Shown: positions 20,124 to 31,290 of the stretch, piece by piece
Position numbering within the stretch: position 1 is the first letter of the stretch
Layout of the letters: each line of letters starts with the position of its first letter
Source of the DNA: Syngnathus acus
Lineage: Eukaryota; Chordata; Actinopteri; Syngnathiformes; Syngnathidae
Assembly: GCF_901709675.1 (NCBI RefSeq)
Contig: NC_051095.1
Location: 25,552,456 to 25,616,455 of the forward strand
Direction of reading: 5' to 3'
DNA: 64,000 nucleotides
Translations under genes and position numbers: made by a program
Notes under the pieces: model-generated
Told to the model about the DNA's origin: nothing
Database searches by the model: none
Seen by the model: only the letters and a program-made list of their open reading frames with translations

Positions 20124-22640
20124 TCAAAGGTCCGTTGTCGCTGTGGAGGAGTCTGCTGGTGCTTGACTGTTGTGGAGTCGGTGGTTTGACCCACTGTGAT
20201 TTATCTGTTTTACTCGCTTTCTCTGTGACGCGACTGGACTCAGCTGGGTTGGGTTATGCTGCGCGTTGAGACACCTGAAACACCTGGACCTTCCTGTCCA
20301 GCCATTCAGCGAGGTCAGGTAAGGTGTATGTCTGGTCGCTTCCACTGCAGATAATGCCTCTCGTAATACAGAATTCAGCAAAGCCATCCCTATAGTTTCC
20401 AGGCAGCTTACCGAAGAGGGTGTCGACGTGATAGCCACACCGCAGCTCAGACTGGGCTGGACTATCCATGCGGCTTAACATGCCCACCAGAGTGTTTACT
20501 GCTGAAGAGAAATCTTCGAAAGCCTTGGTGTTGCCAGGTTTCACTGGGGGGAAGCTCAGTATGGTCCTTAATTCTCCCTGGACCAGCTGTCTTGGCTGTC
20601 CATATCGTTGCTGCAGTGCGTTCATTGCGCTGGTGTATGGTGTACTGTAGGGTCATGTATGTATCTCTTGGCTATTTGGTAGGCCAGGGGTGGGCAAACT
20701 ACGGCCCGCGGGCCACATCCGGCCCACGGGACCGTTTAATCCGGCCCGCCAAACCTGAATTAATTGTATTATTAAACTTTTTTTTTTTTGTCATTTTGCC
20801 TGCAATGACTGCGTTTCCCCAGTAGATGGGGAACCGCTCGCCTGCGCATTTACTACCGGAAGCCGTGTCAGAAAGCTCGGTGCACACTCACAAGTGCCTG
20901 TACGTACGTACTCAGTAGTACGGACATGGCGCACTCGCGCTCTATTTGTATCAGTCCCGAATTTAGAGCGTGGGCTGTGACGACAGCATTCTTGTAATTC
21001 GCTCGCTGAGCTTTCAGATACAGTTTTACGCTAAAGCCACCCACAAACCTTCCCCTGGAATCCTTCCATTAAAATGAGTGGCCCGAAGAAAAGAAGTGAG
21101 TGCCGAATGTTAAAGGAGTGGCCAATTTGGCTCGACGTACGCGACGTGACGTTCAGCCACATCAACCCGTCACAGATCGAGGTAAACGGATCTCTCCTAA
21201 GAATTGCCACAACAAATTTTACTCCAGACTATGATGCACTAGCAAAAAAGGGAGACCAACAACACTGTTCCCACTGAAAATGAAGGGGAGGCTCTCAAGT
21301 TTGTTGTAAAAAAATGCATTTTGAATATGATTTGTACACATAGCAGGGATTGAAACTAGCGACCATTCTCATTTTCAAACAATGCAGGATGCTCAAGGAC
21401 ATTGATGCACCACCTGTTTGCGACTAATCTTAACCTGTAAAGTTCTTACGGCTTACTTTAAGGAAGTGTTTCCCGTTTCCTCACCTCTGTTACCAGGTGT
21501 TTGTGAGTTAAAACTCTGCTCTGATGTTCAGATACCCCTTACCGTGTTGCCGTTTTGATTACTTTATTTGGATGTATGCTTTCACCGATTCTTCAAGATG
21601 ATATATTTGGTCAGAATGTTTGCTGTTTGATGTGATCTCATAAGATAAACATTTTTCATTAATCTGACCTGCAGGCACTGAAGTGATGGAGACTGTTATT
21701 CATAATAATAGTGTCGTATTTTATGAGAATCACTGATAGCAGTTTTTTAATGATTTTTTTTTTAATGCTGTTAAATGCATTTGTTTTCAAAAAACTTGTT
21801 TGGAATATCCATGCTTTACTACCTACTAAAGGCCAAAATCTTTTATGCAATGACCTTTACAGGTCGCTTATATTACTTCACACAAACACTACGTCCATCT
21901 GCTCCTGGTTCGGCCCTCCGGTCCAAATTTAGAACCCAGTTCGGCCCGCGAGTCAAAAAGTTTGCCCACCCCTGTGGTAGGCACTAGGCAGCTTGAGGTG
22001 ATCAAGTGATACTTGGTATTTATAATCTTCCGTTAAGTGGTGGTGTGGACCAAGTAAGCTATTCAGTCCCCTTTTCAACATGATGAAATCAGTCTCCCAT
22101 CCATAACTGAAGAGAGGCAGCTTGGGCTTTGGAATACCACATGAGGCAGCGATAGCCATTTCTTTCATGGTGAGAGTTGCAGAATTGTTGTGGGGGGAAA
22201 TGTATCCTAGTGCTCCTGGTGGGGCAGCCATGGTTGTAAACTGTGGGTAGTGTGCAGCTGACTGAGATCCAGACTGGTATAGTTACGATGGAACTGCAGG
22301 AGGATTTCCAGTCGGTATAGGTGAACAGGCTGCTCTTGGATCAGTAGGTGTCTGATAAGAGGGGAAAGCACGAGGGTTTGGTCTTATGATTTGTTGGTTA
22401 AATGAAGCAGGTTGAAATCCTAGCGGTGGTCCAAGGTGAGCGGTGGCCTGATGCTGGACATATGGAGGATAACGCTGCTGCTGTGCGGTTGAGGGGAAGA
22501 GCTGTGGTGAACCTTGAGGCTGTGGATATGCCAGCGGGGTTGGCTGAGGTGTATAGGGCAGGTGGATCTGTCAGCGGGGCTGCCGGCTGGACTGCCCGGA
22601 ACGCTGACGTGGTGCCAGTTGAGTGGTCAACAACCACGTG
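20124..22640 (-). pseudogene. BEL gag relic
   Basis: The 5' part (22640-22240) is a proline-rich, frameshifted stretch. It is followed by CGIPKPKLPLFSYGWETDF and HHLTEDYKYQVSLDHLKLPS. After the hAT at 20685-21974 the frame resumes with MNALQQRYGQPRQLVQGELR, LVGMLSRMDSP, FGKLPGNYRDGFAEFC and TYTLPDLAEWLDRKVQVF. This is the DUF1759-type gag of fish BEL elements, which forms the particle. The split by the hAT falls exactly at its target duplication TGGTAGGC. Confidence 0.75.
20685..21974 (+). mobile_element. hAT-1, internally deleted copy in BEL gag
   Basis: The ends are CAGGGGTGGGCAAACT and AGTTTGCCCACCCCTG. The 8-bp duplication TGGTAGGC at 20677-20684 and 21975-21982 is perfect. A 67-residue frame at 21074-21277 joins the transposase start (MSGPKKRSECRML) directly to the C-terminal dimerisation part (TFSHINPSQIEV, FTPDYDALAKKG), so the catalytic core was deleted. 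The copy at 54202-55501 has the same fusion. Confidence 0.93.
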
Positions 22641-22650
22641 GTAAATGTGG

Positions 22651-22867
22651 TATTTTTTTCAGAAATTAAACAACCTTCATTCGTGCGTGCTGGTTGCTTA
22701 ATTTATTGACCAATATATAAACAGGAGAAAATGGCTTGCTCCCCTTGGACCTCCCCTGCCAGATGGAAATCATTTCGTATGAGTCTATCAATTGACTTTT
22801 GATCCGAGATTTGTGGCCTTTGACTGTGGTGGCCAAGAAGGGATTTATTACCTACAGTGTTAGCTAT
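22651..22867. other. Unassigned stretch upstream of BEL gag
   Basis: This is where a BEL 5' UTR or LTR would lie, but no match to 12541-12790 was seen. No gene is recognised. Confidence 0.3.
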
Positions 22868-23055
22868 AAGTCACTCTTATTATTCATTGTTTGTGCCTTC
22901 TTGTTTTTATTTTGTGTTGTTTGCTTGTATGTATGTCGTGTACTATGTCTTGTCACCGTGGGATAGTGGAAACATAATTTCGATTTCTTTGTGTGTCTTG
23001 GCATGTGAAGAGATTGACAATAAAGCAGATTTTGACTTTGACTTTGAAGACACAC
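22868..23055 (+). mobile_element. LINE 3' UTR fragment
   Basis: It matches the 3' end of the LINE at 44873-46798: TTATTATTCATTGTTTGTGC and TTGTGTGTCTTGGCATGTGA, ending GACAATAAAGCAGA plus TTTGACTTTGA repeats. No coding part is present. It is an extremely 5'-truncated insertion. Confidence 0.75.
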
Positions 23056-23096
23056 AAAACTCAGGTCAATACAAACTATAATTGTGAGTGGGACCA

Positions 23097-23611
23097 TGTC
23101 ACGCATCCGCGTGACCCGGACTCTGAACAGCTCATCCCTCCTGCCCCTCCTGTCCTGAGTGATGAGTGTTTATTGGAGGAGATGCGATGGAGGTAGAGCG
23201 GGAGGATCTGAGCCAGGAGCAAGGAGTGAGAGCAGCAATGGCGGAGCGTGTGGAGTTCAGCCAGGATGGGATGGATCTTGCCGATGATCCGTGGAGGGAA
23301 TCTACGGGCGGAATACAAGACTTGGTCAGAGAATTCAACGTGGCTGTGGCGGAGATCTTACTGCAGACCGGAAGATCAGGAGAACGTGGCGTGGATGAGC
23401 AAGGCGAGAACTAGGAGCAAGATCGAGGAGCTAGAGGCACAACCGTGGAGATGATCACACTGGTAGGGACACTCAGGCGACGAGCAGTTGACAGCACGCT
23501 CCTTAAGAGCCCTCCTTTAATGAGCCTGATGAGCCGCACCTGAGCCCTCCGCCACTCTGCTCATGGTTGCTCCCTGTGGAAAAAAGAAGTACACCACCCC
23601 GGACCCTGACA
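23097..23611. other. Possible LTR-like segment
   Basis: It starts TGTCACGC and ends CCCTGACA, a start and end style common for fish Gypsy LTRs. The bases outside (GACCA, GAATT) do not match, so no target duplication supports it. A frame at 23166-23414 has no recognised domain. Confidence 0.3.
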
Positions 23612-23981
23612 GAATTGACATCATTTGAGTATCAAGAACAGCTCATTCAATGCAGGCTTTACGCCACTATGTTCCTACATTTTAGAACAGCGTCACATCA
23701 AAATGCGATGAAAGCGCAATAACAGATGCTCCATCCAAAAACTCGTGTCGCGCGACGAGCATCCCCGCTCCCCACTCACCCTTTCTTGTCAAACGGCAAC
23801 GGTAAGGTATCAACCTGTGAGAGCATTCATGAATTTTAGAAGTTGTAGTGCTCTGAATGGCGTTGAACCGCAAATTACTCTTAATGACATTGTTTTTTGT
23901 TATTTTAGTAATTTATTTGAGGTTTGCAATTTTATGTCCCAAATTATTTTCTTCTTCTTTGCGCAAACAAGTTAAGAAATA
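23612..23981. other. Unassigned stretch
   Basis: No gene, repeat or conserved motif was recognised. Confidence 0.4.
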
Positions 23982-24212
23982 ATACATGTTAGGGTTTACA
24001 GATTATCTTCATCGTATGATTATGTTGGAATGTAACCTGTAATAATTTACCTAGCTTGTCCTGTCTTAACAAAAGTAGTAGACCAAAGTGCTAAGATCTT
24101 TTGAACTTATTGACTAGCTGCAGAGCAGGGGTGGCCAACCAGTCAGAGACTAAGAGCCACATTTTTTACTGTGTCATCGCAAAGAGCCACATCATACACA
24201 TGAGCACACATG

Positions 24213-24257
24213 AACACCCCCCCCACACACACACACACACACACGCACACAAACACG

Positions 24258-24338
<81 letters not shown>
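24213..24338. repeat. CA microsatellite inside hAT
   Basis: A CA run of about 120 bases with a few CG interruptions at its left side lies within the hAT, close to the left end. Confidence 0.97.
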
Positions 24339-24340
<2 letters not shown>

Positions 24341-24646
24341 CTCTGCTCAGCCAAATTTATTGTGTGACATTATTATGTCACGCACCAACATGATAATGAC
24401 AAATTGACTCCTACAGTACTAAAACCACAGACCAAAGACCACATTTTCAACAATGAACATTGTGTGCATTGTCTCACACAGACAAACTCTCAGTTCAACA
24501 AATTCCACAAACAAAAACGTAAGTTTTTTCACTTACTATGTGTGGCGGGACAGACCATTCGTTTGAGTTCGTCGTTTTCAGGAGACAAGATTTCAATAAC
24601 GTCACTGAGGCATATTTTAACGAACTCCACTTCATTGTATGGCTTT

Positions 24647-24994
24647 TTAGCCCGTGCAATGTTCCAAGCCAGTTGAAACAATGCAAGTGTGACAGTCTCT
24701 GAGTGCTTCGTAATTTTTTTGAAAAACTGTACCTATTTTTCTGCCTGACTTTTCAAAGTCTCCAAACTTGTGCTTGCGAAATTCAGTCCCTTTTGCAAAG
24801 TCCTTATCGATATTGGCATGAAGTGAGCTGAAGTGGCGCTGACCATTTGAAGCTTTTAAATGCGCCAATGACGTCCGACATATCAGGCAGAATGGCTTGC
24901 CATAGCGTTCAACAAAAAACAACTTTAACTCTGTTAAAAACGTCCTGTGTTCATCGTCATATATTCGTTTAGCTGTGCATTTTTTCCTTGCCAT
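24647..24994 (-). pseudogene. hAT transposase N-terminal fragment (BED-like)
   Basis: The 115-residue frame starts MARKKCTAKRIYDDEHRTF. It carries the BED-like finger as FVERYGKPFCLICRTSLAHL and SNGQRHFSSLHANI (C-x2-C and H-x4-H), then GTEFRKHKFGDFEKSG. The resemblance is to ZBED5/FAM200-like proteins and their transposon relatives. A frameshift follows near residue 90, and a short remnant of the next part (VEFVKICLSD-like, near 24640-24600) is visible in another frame. The catalytic core is absent. Confidence 0.65.
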
Positions 24995-25415
24995 TTTGGC
25001 AAGCGTCTTGTCAGCTTTTCTGGACCTAATGGGCCCCCGTAGTCACAGTCGCCATTCATTAAAAAGCCAGCAAAACATATCGCTCTGTTTGTCCCTCCTC
25101 CTTTGCGGGATTTCCCCTCACGCGCATGCGCGTTTGACCAAAATACCATATTGAACTCAAGCGAAGCAAATACGCACGAAAAATAAACACAAATGTTGAT
25201 ATGAACGTAAAAGAGCCGCATGAAACTAGCCAAAGAGCCGCATGCGGCTCGCGAGCCGCGGGTTGGCCACGGCTGCTGCAGAGGAAGCAATCAAAGTTGC
25301 TTTGTTTACACAACGTCGTAAAAGACCCCCTGCTATGCTTTTATCAGCAGGCCAGGGGATTCAACCCCATCCTGTCCACCCACACCCCCACTCTCAACCC
25401 CACTCTGTTTCTCTC

Positions 25416-25421
25416 AATAAA
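25416..25421 (+). promoter_or_regulatory. Polyadenylation signal in solo LTR
   Basis: AATAAA lies about 155 bases before the LTR end, where a polyadenylation signal is expected, and supports reading the LTR on the plus strand. Confidence 0.5.
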
Positions 25422-25824
25422 AATGCTCCTGTATGAGGCCAGAGTCAGACCTCATTCGATCATCGCTGTACACACAGCGACGAATGGACTCTCCACCTGC
25501 AGGTGTCAAAAAGGACTTACTTGTCTCCCGTGTGGTTCTTGCAAAATAAGTTAGAGTGAGCATCACCCTAACAATACATTTACTATAAATTAAAAATTAG
25601 TGAAAGCAAATATAATGCTACTTATTGCCAATATGCGAGAGGGTAACAGCTCTCGGCATCCTTTTTTTGATTGGGGGGAAGAACTATGAACTTTTCATTT
25701 TTGAACGATGAATTTAGTTAATACATTTTCAATAATGAACTATGATCTGAAGTAGTTCATTTTAAAAGTTGTGTACTAAACTTGGAACTAGTTCATGTAG
25801 CTTTAACTTTCCCAACACTGCACA

Positions 25825-26282
25825 CCTGCGCAGTTGTTCTTACCACGCATCTCCACCTGAGTTGCCTCCGCACACTCTTCCGCATCAGATGGCAGGACAA
25901 AATCCCTGACATGGAGGTCCTTGAGTGAGCCGGCATGCCCAGCGTCTACCTCCTCTTACAGAAAGCACAGCTCAGATGGGCTGGTTACGTGGTGAGGATG
26001 CCTGATAGCCGACTGCTGAAACAGCTGTTGTACAGCGAGGTGTGCCAGGACAGCTAGGACTAGCTAGGACAGTGGGAGGACAGAAGAAACGCTTTAAAGA
26101 TGGCCTGAAAGCTTCCCTCAGAGAGTTCATCATTGACACCAACAGCTGGGAGATGCATGCTCTGGACCTCCCGAGCTGGCGATGCAGGCTCTCGACTGGA
26201 GTTTGTGCAGCCGAAACGCGATGCAGCGCAGAGGCCCAGAGAAAACACAAGCCCCGAGCTGCCGCCATTACAGCGACTACAC
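25825..26282 (+). pseudogene. CFDP2-like LINE, RT C-terminal fragment
   Basis: The plus strand reads, over two frames, a region like RTLFRIRWQDKIPDMEVLE, then YLLLQKAQLRWAGYVVRMPD and SRLLKQLLYSEV, then GQKKRFKDGLKASLREFIID and WRCRLSTGVCAAETR. These are landmarks of the C-terminus of the CFDP2-like LINE group. A stop after EVLE and a duplicated AGGACTAGCT block break it. It ends where hAT-1 copy 3 begins. Confidence 0.75.
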
Positions 26283-26563
26283 CAGGGGTGCGCAAACCTT
26301 TTGACTTGCGGGCCGAATTGGGTTCTAAATGTTGATCGGGGGACCAAACCAGGAGCAGATGGATGTAGTGTTTGTGTGAAGCAATATAAACGACATGTAA
26401 AGGTCATTGCAAAAAAGGTTTTGGCCTTTAGTAGGTAGTAAAGCATAGATATTCAAAAAAAGCTTTTTGAAAACAAATGCATTTATTAACAGCATTAAAA
26501 AGATATTTCACCAAAAAAACTGCTATCAGTGATTCTCATTAAATACGACACTGTTATTATGAA

Positions 26564-27324
26564 CAGGGCTGTGGACTCGGTCGGATTTTTGCACCGAGTC
26601 CGAGTCCGAGTCCGGCTGTCCATTTTTTCTGTTAATTCATGTGACTGCTTAGTCTTTATTCAAGGCTAATTTAGATCAAAATCTAAATAATTACAACAGT
26701 TTTGTGATGGCTTTGTCTTTATTAAACGTATAAACGAATACAATAAACAGATACTTTCAAGTTTCAATTCAACGACTTGAGTTTGTTCTTAGGAACAAAA
26801 TCGCCTCAACCAAGTCAGCCTTCATCGTGCCGCGCTGATCAGACATGATAAACTTGAGCCCGGAAAACAGGCGCTCTACGCTGACTTGGCTGATTGGCAT
26901 TGCTGTTAGTGTCCGAGTCGCTGCCTTGAGGCCGGACGGATAACGATCAGCTGTAACAAATGGGCTCTCTTTCATTCGACCAAGTGCCAACATTGCCCCA
27001 ATTTCTTCATCTATGTCGGTTGGCGAGGTGGCGGCCGACAAACGCCGGCGGCGCTCAATGCTGTCAAGTTCTTTTTCAAACTCATCCTCCTCCGTCGATG
27101 TGGAGCCATCAACCTCGGCCGCATTGATCGTAAGCAGGGCTGTGGACAGTATTCCTACGCGCATTCTCAGCAGCATGATGAAAATAAAATTGAACGTATT
27201 TTTTTTATTGTCGGACTCGGTGGACTCGGTCAAAATCAGTACCGAGTCTGAGTCCGAGTCCGGCAAAAATGACCAAGTCCGACCGAGTCCCCGAGTCCGA
27301 GTCCGAGTCCCGTCCACAGCCCTG
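26564..27324 (-). mobile_element. hAT-type element, CAGGGCTGTGGAC ends
   Basis: The ends are CAGGGCTGTGGACTCGG and a matching inverted CCACAGCCCTG, followed inside by repeated GAGTCC units at both ends. No target duplication could be seen against the undisturbed hAT-1 sequence at 54480. The minus frame inside ends in a hAT dimerisation motif (next feature). A partial relative is at 47020-47252. Confidence 0.75.
26769..27000 (-). pseudogene. hAT transposase C-terminal domain relic
   Basis: The end of the minus frame reads ATRTLTAMPISQVSVERLFS then GLKFIMSDQRGTMKADLVEA and ILFLRTN. The pattern S-x-ERLFS-x-L followed by an R and an LVEAILFLR helix is the hAT C-terminal dimerisation region. Upstream, about 27000-27120, is acidic sequence (EEDEFEKELDSIERRRR) that fits the linker. 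The catalytic core is missing. Confidence 0.75.
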
Positions 27325-28136
27325 AAACAGTTTCCATCTTTTCAGCGCCTGCAGGTGAGATTTATGATAGATGTTTATCTTATGAGGCGAAATCACATCA
27401 AACGGCAAACATTCTGACCAAATACATCATCTTGAAGAATCAGTGAAGGAAAACATCTAAATAAAGTAATAAAGAAATCAAAACGGCAACACGGTGACGG
27501 ATATCTGAAAATCAAAGCAGAGCTTTAACTCACAAACACCTGGTGACAGAGGTGAGGAAACGGGAAACACTTCTTTAAAGTCGGCCTTAAGAACTTTAAA
27601 AGTTAAGATTAGTCGCAAACAGGTGGTGCATCAATGTCCTTGAGCATCCTGCATTGTTTGAAAATGAGATTGATCGGTAGTTTCAATGACTGTTATTTGT
27701 ACAAATTATATTCAAAATGCATTTTTTTCACAATAAACTTGAGAAACTCCCCTTCATTTTCAGCGGGAACAGTGTTTTTGGTCTCAGTTTTTTTGCTAGT
27801 GCATCATAGGCTGGAGTAAAATTTGTTGTGACAATTCTTAGGATAGAGCCGAGGTGTTGGTCTGTTAACCTAGATCTGTGACGGATTGATGTTGATGTTC
27901 ATGTGGCTGAACGTCACGTCGCGTAGGTCGAGCGAAATCGCCCGCTCTTTTTTAAACACTCAGCACTCAGTGTACGCCTTTCTTTTCCTTGGGCCAGTCA
28001 TTTTAATGGAAGGATTCCAGGGGAAGGTTTGTGGGTGGCTTTAGCGTAAAACTGTAACTGAAAGCTCACCGCGCGAATTACGAGAATGCTGATGTCACAG
28101 CCCACACTCTGAATTCGACACTGATAGAGGATATGC

Positions 28137-29786
28137 ACTGACGTCACAGATCGGGGCGGCCATTATTGTTTGGGTGGCAAAAAGCCTCGTCCGCTGCCAC
28201 TAGACTCGTGAGGATGGCGGCCTGGGTGGGTGTCGTGAGTGATTATTTCGTCCAGTTGGACCAAGAAAGCCACAAGAGATACATTGAAAAGTTGGAAAAA
28301 TATAACATTCGTGTTGATCCGCTGTGGAAACCAAGAACGCCACCAGCTCAAGCGTAGCAGGAGCTGGGACAGCAAGCGTTTGGTCCTCTGATAAGGCGAC
28401 TTTTCCGCCAGTAACTTATCCAGACATTTACAATTATTTGATAGATTGTTCAAGTCTATATACCAAGGAAGACCTCAGAGCCTACAAGAGTTTGCAACGA
28501 TATCGTTACCTGACTGCTGGTTATGTCCATTCCGTTGAGTCACAGCTGGTGGAGCGAAACGGAGAAGATGCCAGCCATGGCAGTACATAATATAATAATA
28601 ATATATTGTAATTGTAGATATGTGAACAATTTAATTATTAGAAACTAGCAATTGGACAAACATACTGTAATGAAGCTATGTAATTATGCATTCCTTAGGT
28701 CATGGCCGAGCAGCAGGAAGAAAAAGGGAATATCCGAGCAATAATAATAAACTTTATTACAGGCTCTTGGCCCACACGGTAAAAAACAAAAATCACATAT
28801 ATTAAAATAAATAAAGAGTATATTTCAAATGTTATGAGAGGCACTCGTGCCAGCGTCCTCTGATGGTGGATGTGTACCTTATAGCACTACATCCAGTATA
28901 CCTCACAGATGAATGTTGACGTCAATGAAACAAACTTACGTACTTCCCACAAAGTGATCTGAGCAGATGTAAGAATGGATAGTTGGCTTCCAAAGCTTGG
29001 AGCTGTTGCGGCCATGTTCCGCCCTACGAAGCGCCGCCACCCAGCTATCCTTTCTGGTCTGGTCCGCAGGGAACTGATACAGCTTCTTCTACAGCCTTTT
29101 TGGAAGCGATAGGCACATCCTATGGCACAACAACTTGGTCAACCATGGTCAAAGTTGCACCGTAACAACTCTGCCACGATCTGCCCCAGTACACGTATCT
29201 CTAAAGCTCAATTCAGCCTTGGCCCTTGTTGTAAATTTTGACCTGCATGTGTCTCTGTATGTTGCCCTAAAAGGCCAGGCCGGCGCAGTGGGATTGCGCA
29301 TGAGTTATTTGTGCTGGACAGGGAGGTTTAGTTTCAGTAATGTATAGGTACTTAGAATATAGAAGGGCCAGTTGTCCGTGACCAGAAAAGAACCGAGTAG
29401 ATGGCCTTTTAGGGACGACGAAAACAACAAGTATACTGAGACTCGAACCGCAGCTGTTACTCAAAGCGATGAGATCATGAGTCTCGCCAGGTATAAGAGA
29501 TGCGATGCCTGGCAGATGGAAAAAAAGGAGAGCAGCTAACATCTTTGCTTTTGGGCCACTCGAATATTTGGAGAAACTCCACTCTGACATCGGTTGAATA
29601 AAATCTTTTCCCAATCAGCCGTGTGTCACTGAAGTTTTCCTCCTCTGAGCCAGCCATCTTCCACCAAGTGTTCTTTTGGAGACCAGCGGAGCAACAAAGA
29701 CAGTTCACCACACCCTATTAGCGTTCGCCGCTTTTTGCCACCCAAACAAACCGTCAGCCGGTCAGTGACGTCACGTGCATATCCCC
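28137..29786 (+). mobile_element. Harbinger/ISL2EU-like element in hAT-1
   Basis: The ends are GAGGATATGCACTGACGTCA and an inverted GTGACGTCACGTGCATATCC. Outside lies TA on both sides (28135-28136 and 29787-29788). The undisturbed hAT-1 sequence elsewhere reads GATACAAATAG, so a 2-bp TA duplication fits. It holds a YqaJ-associated reading frame, which is known from ISL2EU elements. The superfamily is inference. Confidence 0.6.
28215..28590 (+). pseudogene. ISL2EU-type accessory protein, N-terminal relic
   Basis: Two frames carry YFVQLDQESHKRYIEKLEKY and, after a stop, FPPVTYPDIYNYLIDCSSLY then TKEDLRAYKSLQRYRYLTAG. The second piece matches the conserved N-terminal part of uncharacterised fish proteins with SWIM and YqaJ nuclease domains that travel with ISL2EU transposons (recalled family knowledge). 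The nuclease domain itself was not found in 28590-29786. The function would be nuclease or accessory in transposition if complete; this copy is not functional. Confidence 0.5.
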
Positions 29787-30160
29787 TACAGAAATAGAGT
29801 ACGTACACGCACTTGCGAGTGTGCACCGAGCTTTCTGACACGGCTTCCGGTAATAAATGCGTGGGTGGGCAGTTCCCCATCTACTGGGTATACGCAGTCA
29901 TTGCAGGGAAAATGACCGAAAAACAAATGTTTAATAATACAATTTATTCAGTGTTGGCGGGCCGGATTAAACGGCCCCGTGGGCCGGATGTGGCCCGCGG
30001 GCTGTAGTTTGTTCTGGTTTAGAATATGACAATAAGACATAACAGCCCTCCTGTATGCTCATTTATTAAACATAATGAAACAAATATGTTTTAAATTAAC
30101 TTATACCGTACAATTCTCTCTAAACAATAAAACATTATCATTGTCATATGCTCCCTAGAG

Positions 30161-31282
30161 CAGTGTTTCCCAACCTTTTTTCATTCACGGCACACCTTTT
30201 CATTGGACAAAATCTTGCGGCACACCGCCAACAAAAATCTGTTATGCTCCTATATTAAAATCAGTTATATTACAACGAAAGACGTAAAGTCCTATTCCTA
30301 TATATATGTATGGAGAGTCGAATAATTTAATAGAAATAAATACTAAATATTCTTTAAATTGTATTCCTTTTTTTAAATAAAAGTGACAGTTTTTTAAAAA
30401 GGCTTTAGACGGTGTAAGAAATAAACTATTTAAAGTGATTGTGATTAAAATAAAAGAATCAATGTGATTTTGTTTACTGTTTTAGACTAGGTCTATAAAT
30501 ATTGCAACAATAAGAACAAAGTCACTTTTAAAGACGCTCTGCTGTTCTGACAGCAGCTGAGTGGCTATCACAGTCGAGGTGTCTCGACTTGACTGTTTAT
30601 TTTATGTATGTGAAAAATAACCAATCCAGGTTCTCCGGTTGAACTCCATGCTCTGATTTCCATTGGACCACAAACGCACCACAACCGTCATAGTGTCTGT
30701 CACTGTTAGCAAAAGCACACAGCAACACACACATAAACTGAATATGTGCCGATGCAATACAATCAGACCGACACAATATGAAATCTCAAGATTCTCCGAT
30801 TCTCCACGCATGCACGATTAGCAAGTGGCTGACCAGGCCTTGCGCGAACTGACCATTGGTTTGGCGATCCTGTTTACAATGCGCTCCGTAATTAATATTT
30901 GACAATCCCACGGCACAGCTGAACGTCTCTCACGGCACACCGGTGTGTGCTGAGTACAGTGTCAGCATTTTTTCTCTTAAAAAACTTCTCCATCACTGTC
31001 ACTATCGACTCACCTCGCTATCCACAATGACAACGTCGCTGTCAATGCTACCTGCATGGGCATCCCATATACCTGCCGCTGCATCCATGCGTCACCAATT
31101 TTCTCGTCTGCAAGCACAAGGCAAATCGCTACCTGTTGCTGCCACCTTCTGATATGGAAGATATGATTACTCTGCCGGGCGCTACACCGCACAGGCGCAC
31201 AAATTGGAGAATTTCCCACGGCACCCCTGACAATATTTTGCGGCACACCAGTGTGCCGCGGCACCCCGGTTGAAAAACACTG
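30161..31282. mobile_element. hAT element with CCCTAGAG duplication
   Basis: The ends are CAGTGTTTCCCAACC and GGTTGAAAAACACTG. The 8-bp duplication CCCTAGAG at 30153-30160 and 31283-31290 is perfect. Both ends contain repeated CGGCACAC units near the termini. No transposase motif was found. Confidence 0.92.
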
Positions 31283-31290
31283 CCCTAGAG

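Larger units (their letters stand above)
12541..22650 (-). mobile_element. BEL/Pao LTR retrotransposon, decayed, with nested insertions
   Basis: Coding relics follow the BEL/Pao order on the minus strand: gag (22640-20124), zinc knuckle and aspartic protease (about 19950-19552), then after an insertion the protease-RT link and RT (17582-16290), RNase H (16206-15607), integrase (15335-14769) and, after another insertion, the integrase C-terminus (13262-12835). Insertions at 13264-14767, 17583-19517 and 20685-21974 explain the gaps, and BEL coding resumes on the other side of each. LTRs were not resolved; a possible LTR lies at 12541-12790. Many stops show it is inactive. Confidence 0.85.
24126..25275 (-). 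mobile_element. hAT with BED-type N-terminus, in solo LTR
   Basis: The ends are CAGGGGTGGCCAACC and GGTTGGCCACGGCTG (right end mutated). The 8-bp duplication CTGCAGAG at 24118-24125 and 25276-25283 is perfect. A long CA run lies at 24213-24338. The 65-bp fragments at 5851-5915 and 35331-35395 come from the left end of this family. Confidence 0.93.
23987..25573 (+). mobile_element. Solo LTR split by a hAT
   Basis: The unit begins TGTTAGGGT and ends ACCCTAACA, 9-bp inverted ends of the TG...CA type. The 5-bp duplication ATACA at 23982-23986 and 25574-25578 is perfect. Removing the hAT and one copy of its target leaves about 429 bp of LTR with an AATAAA at 25416-25421. No internal retroviral genes are present, so it is a solo LTR left by recombination. 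ERV or other LTR class is not determined. Confidence 0.85.
26283..30013 (-). mobile_element. hAT-1 copy carrying two nested DNA elements
   Basis: The left end CAGGGGTGCGCAAACC and the long match to 54202-55501 identify it. The right end is decayed (CTGTAGTTTGTTCTG) and no target duplication remains. hAT sequence is interrupted at 26564-27324 and 28137-29786, resuming correctly each time. It keeps a less-deleted transposase end (AGCCACATGAAC on the minus strand) than the other copies. Confidence 0.85.

Noticed and set aside
22398-22644. Two mirrored frames of about 80 residues
   Set aside because: They overlap on opposite strands of the proline-rich BEL gag start; the gag frame is the better explanation.
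24101-24407. Thr-His and Cys-Val repeat frames
   Set aside because: Same reason: CA microsatellite inside a hAT.
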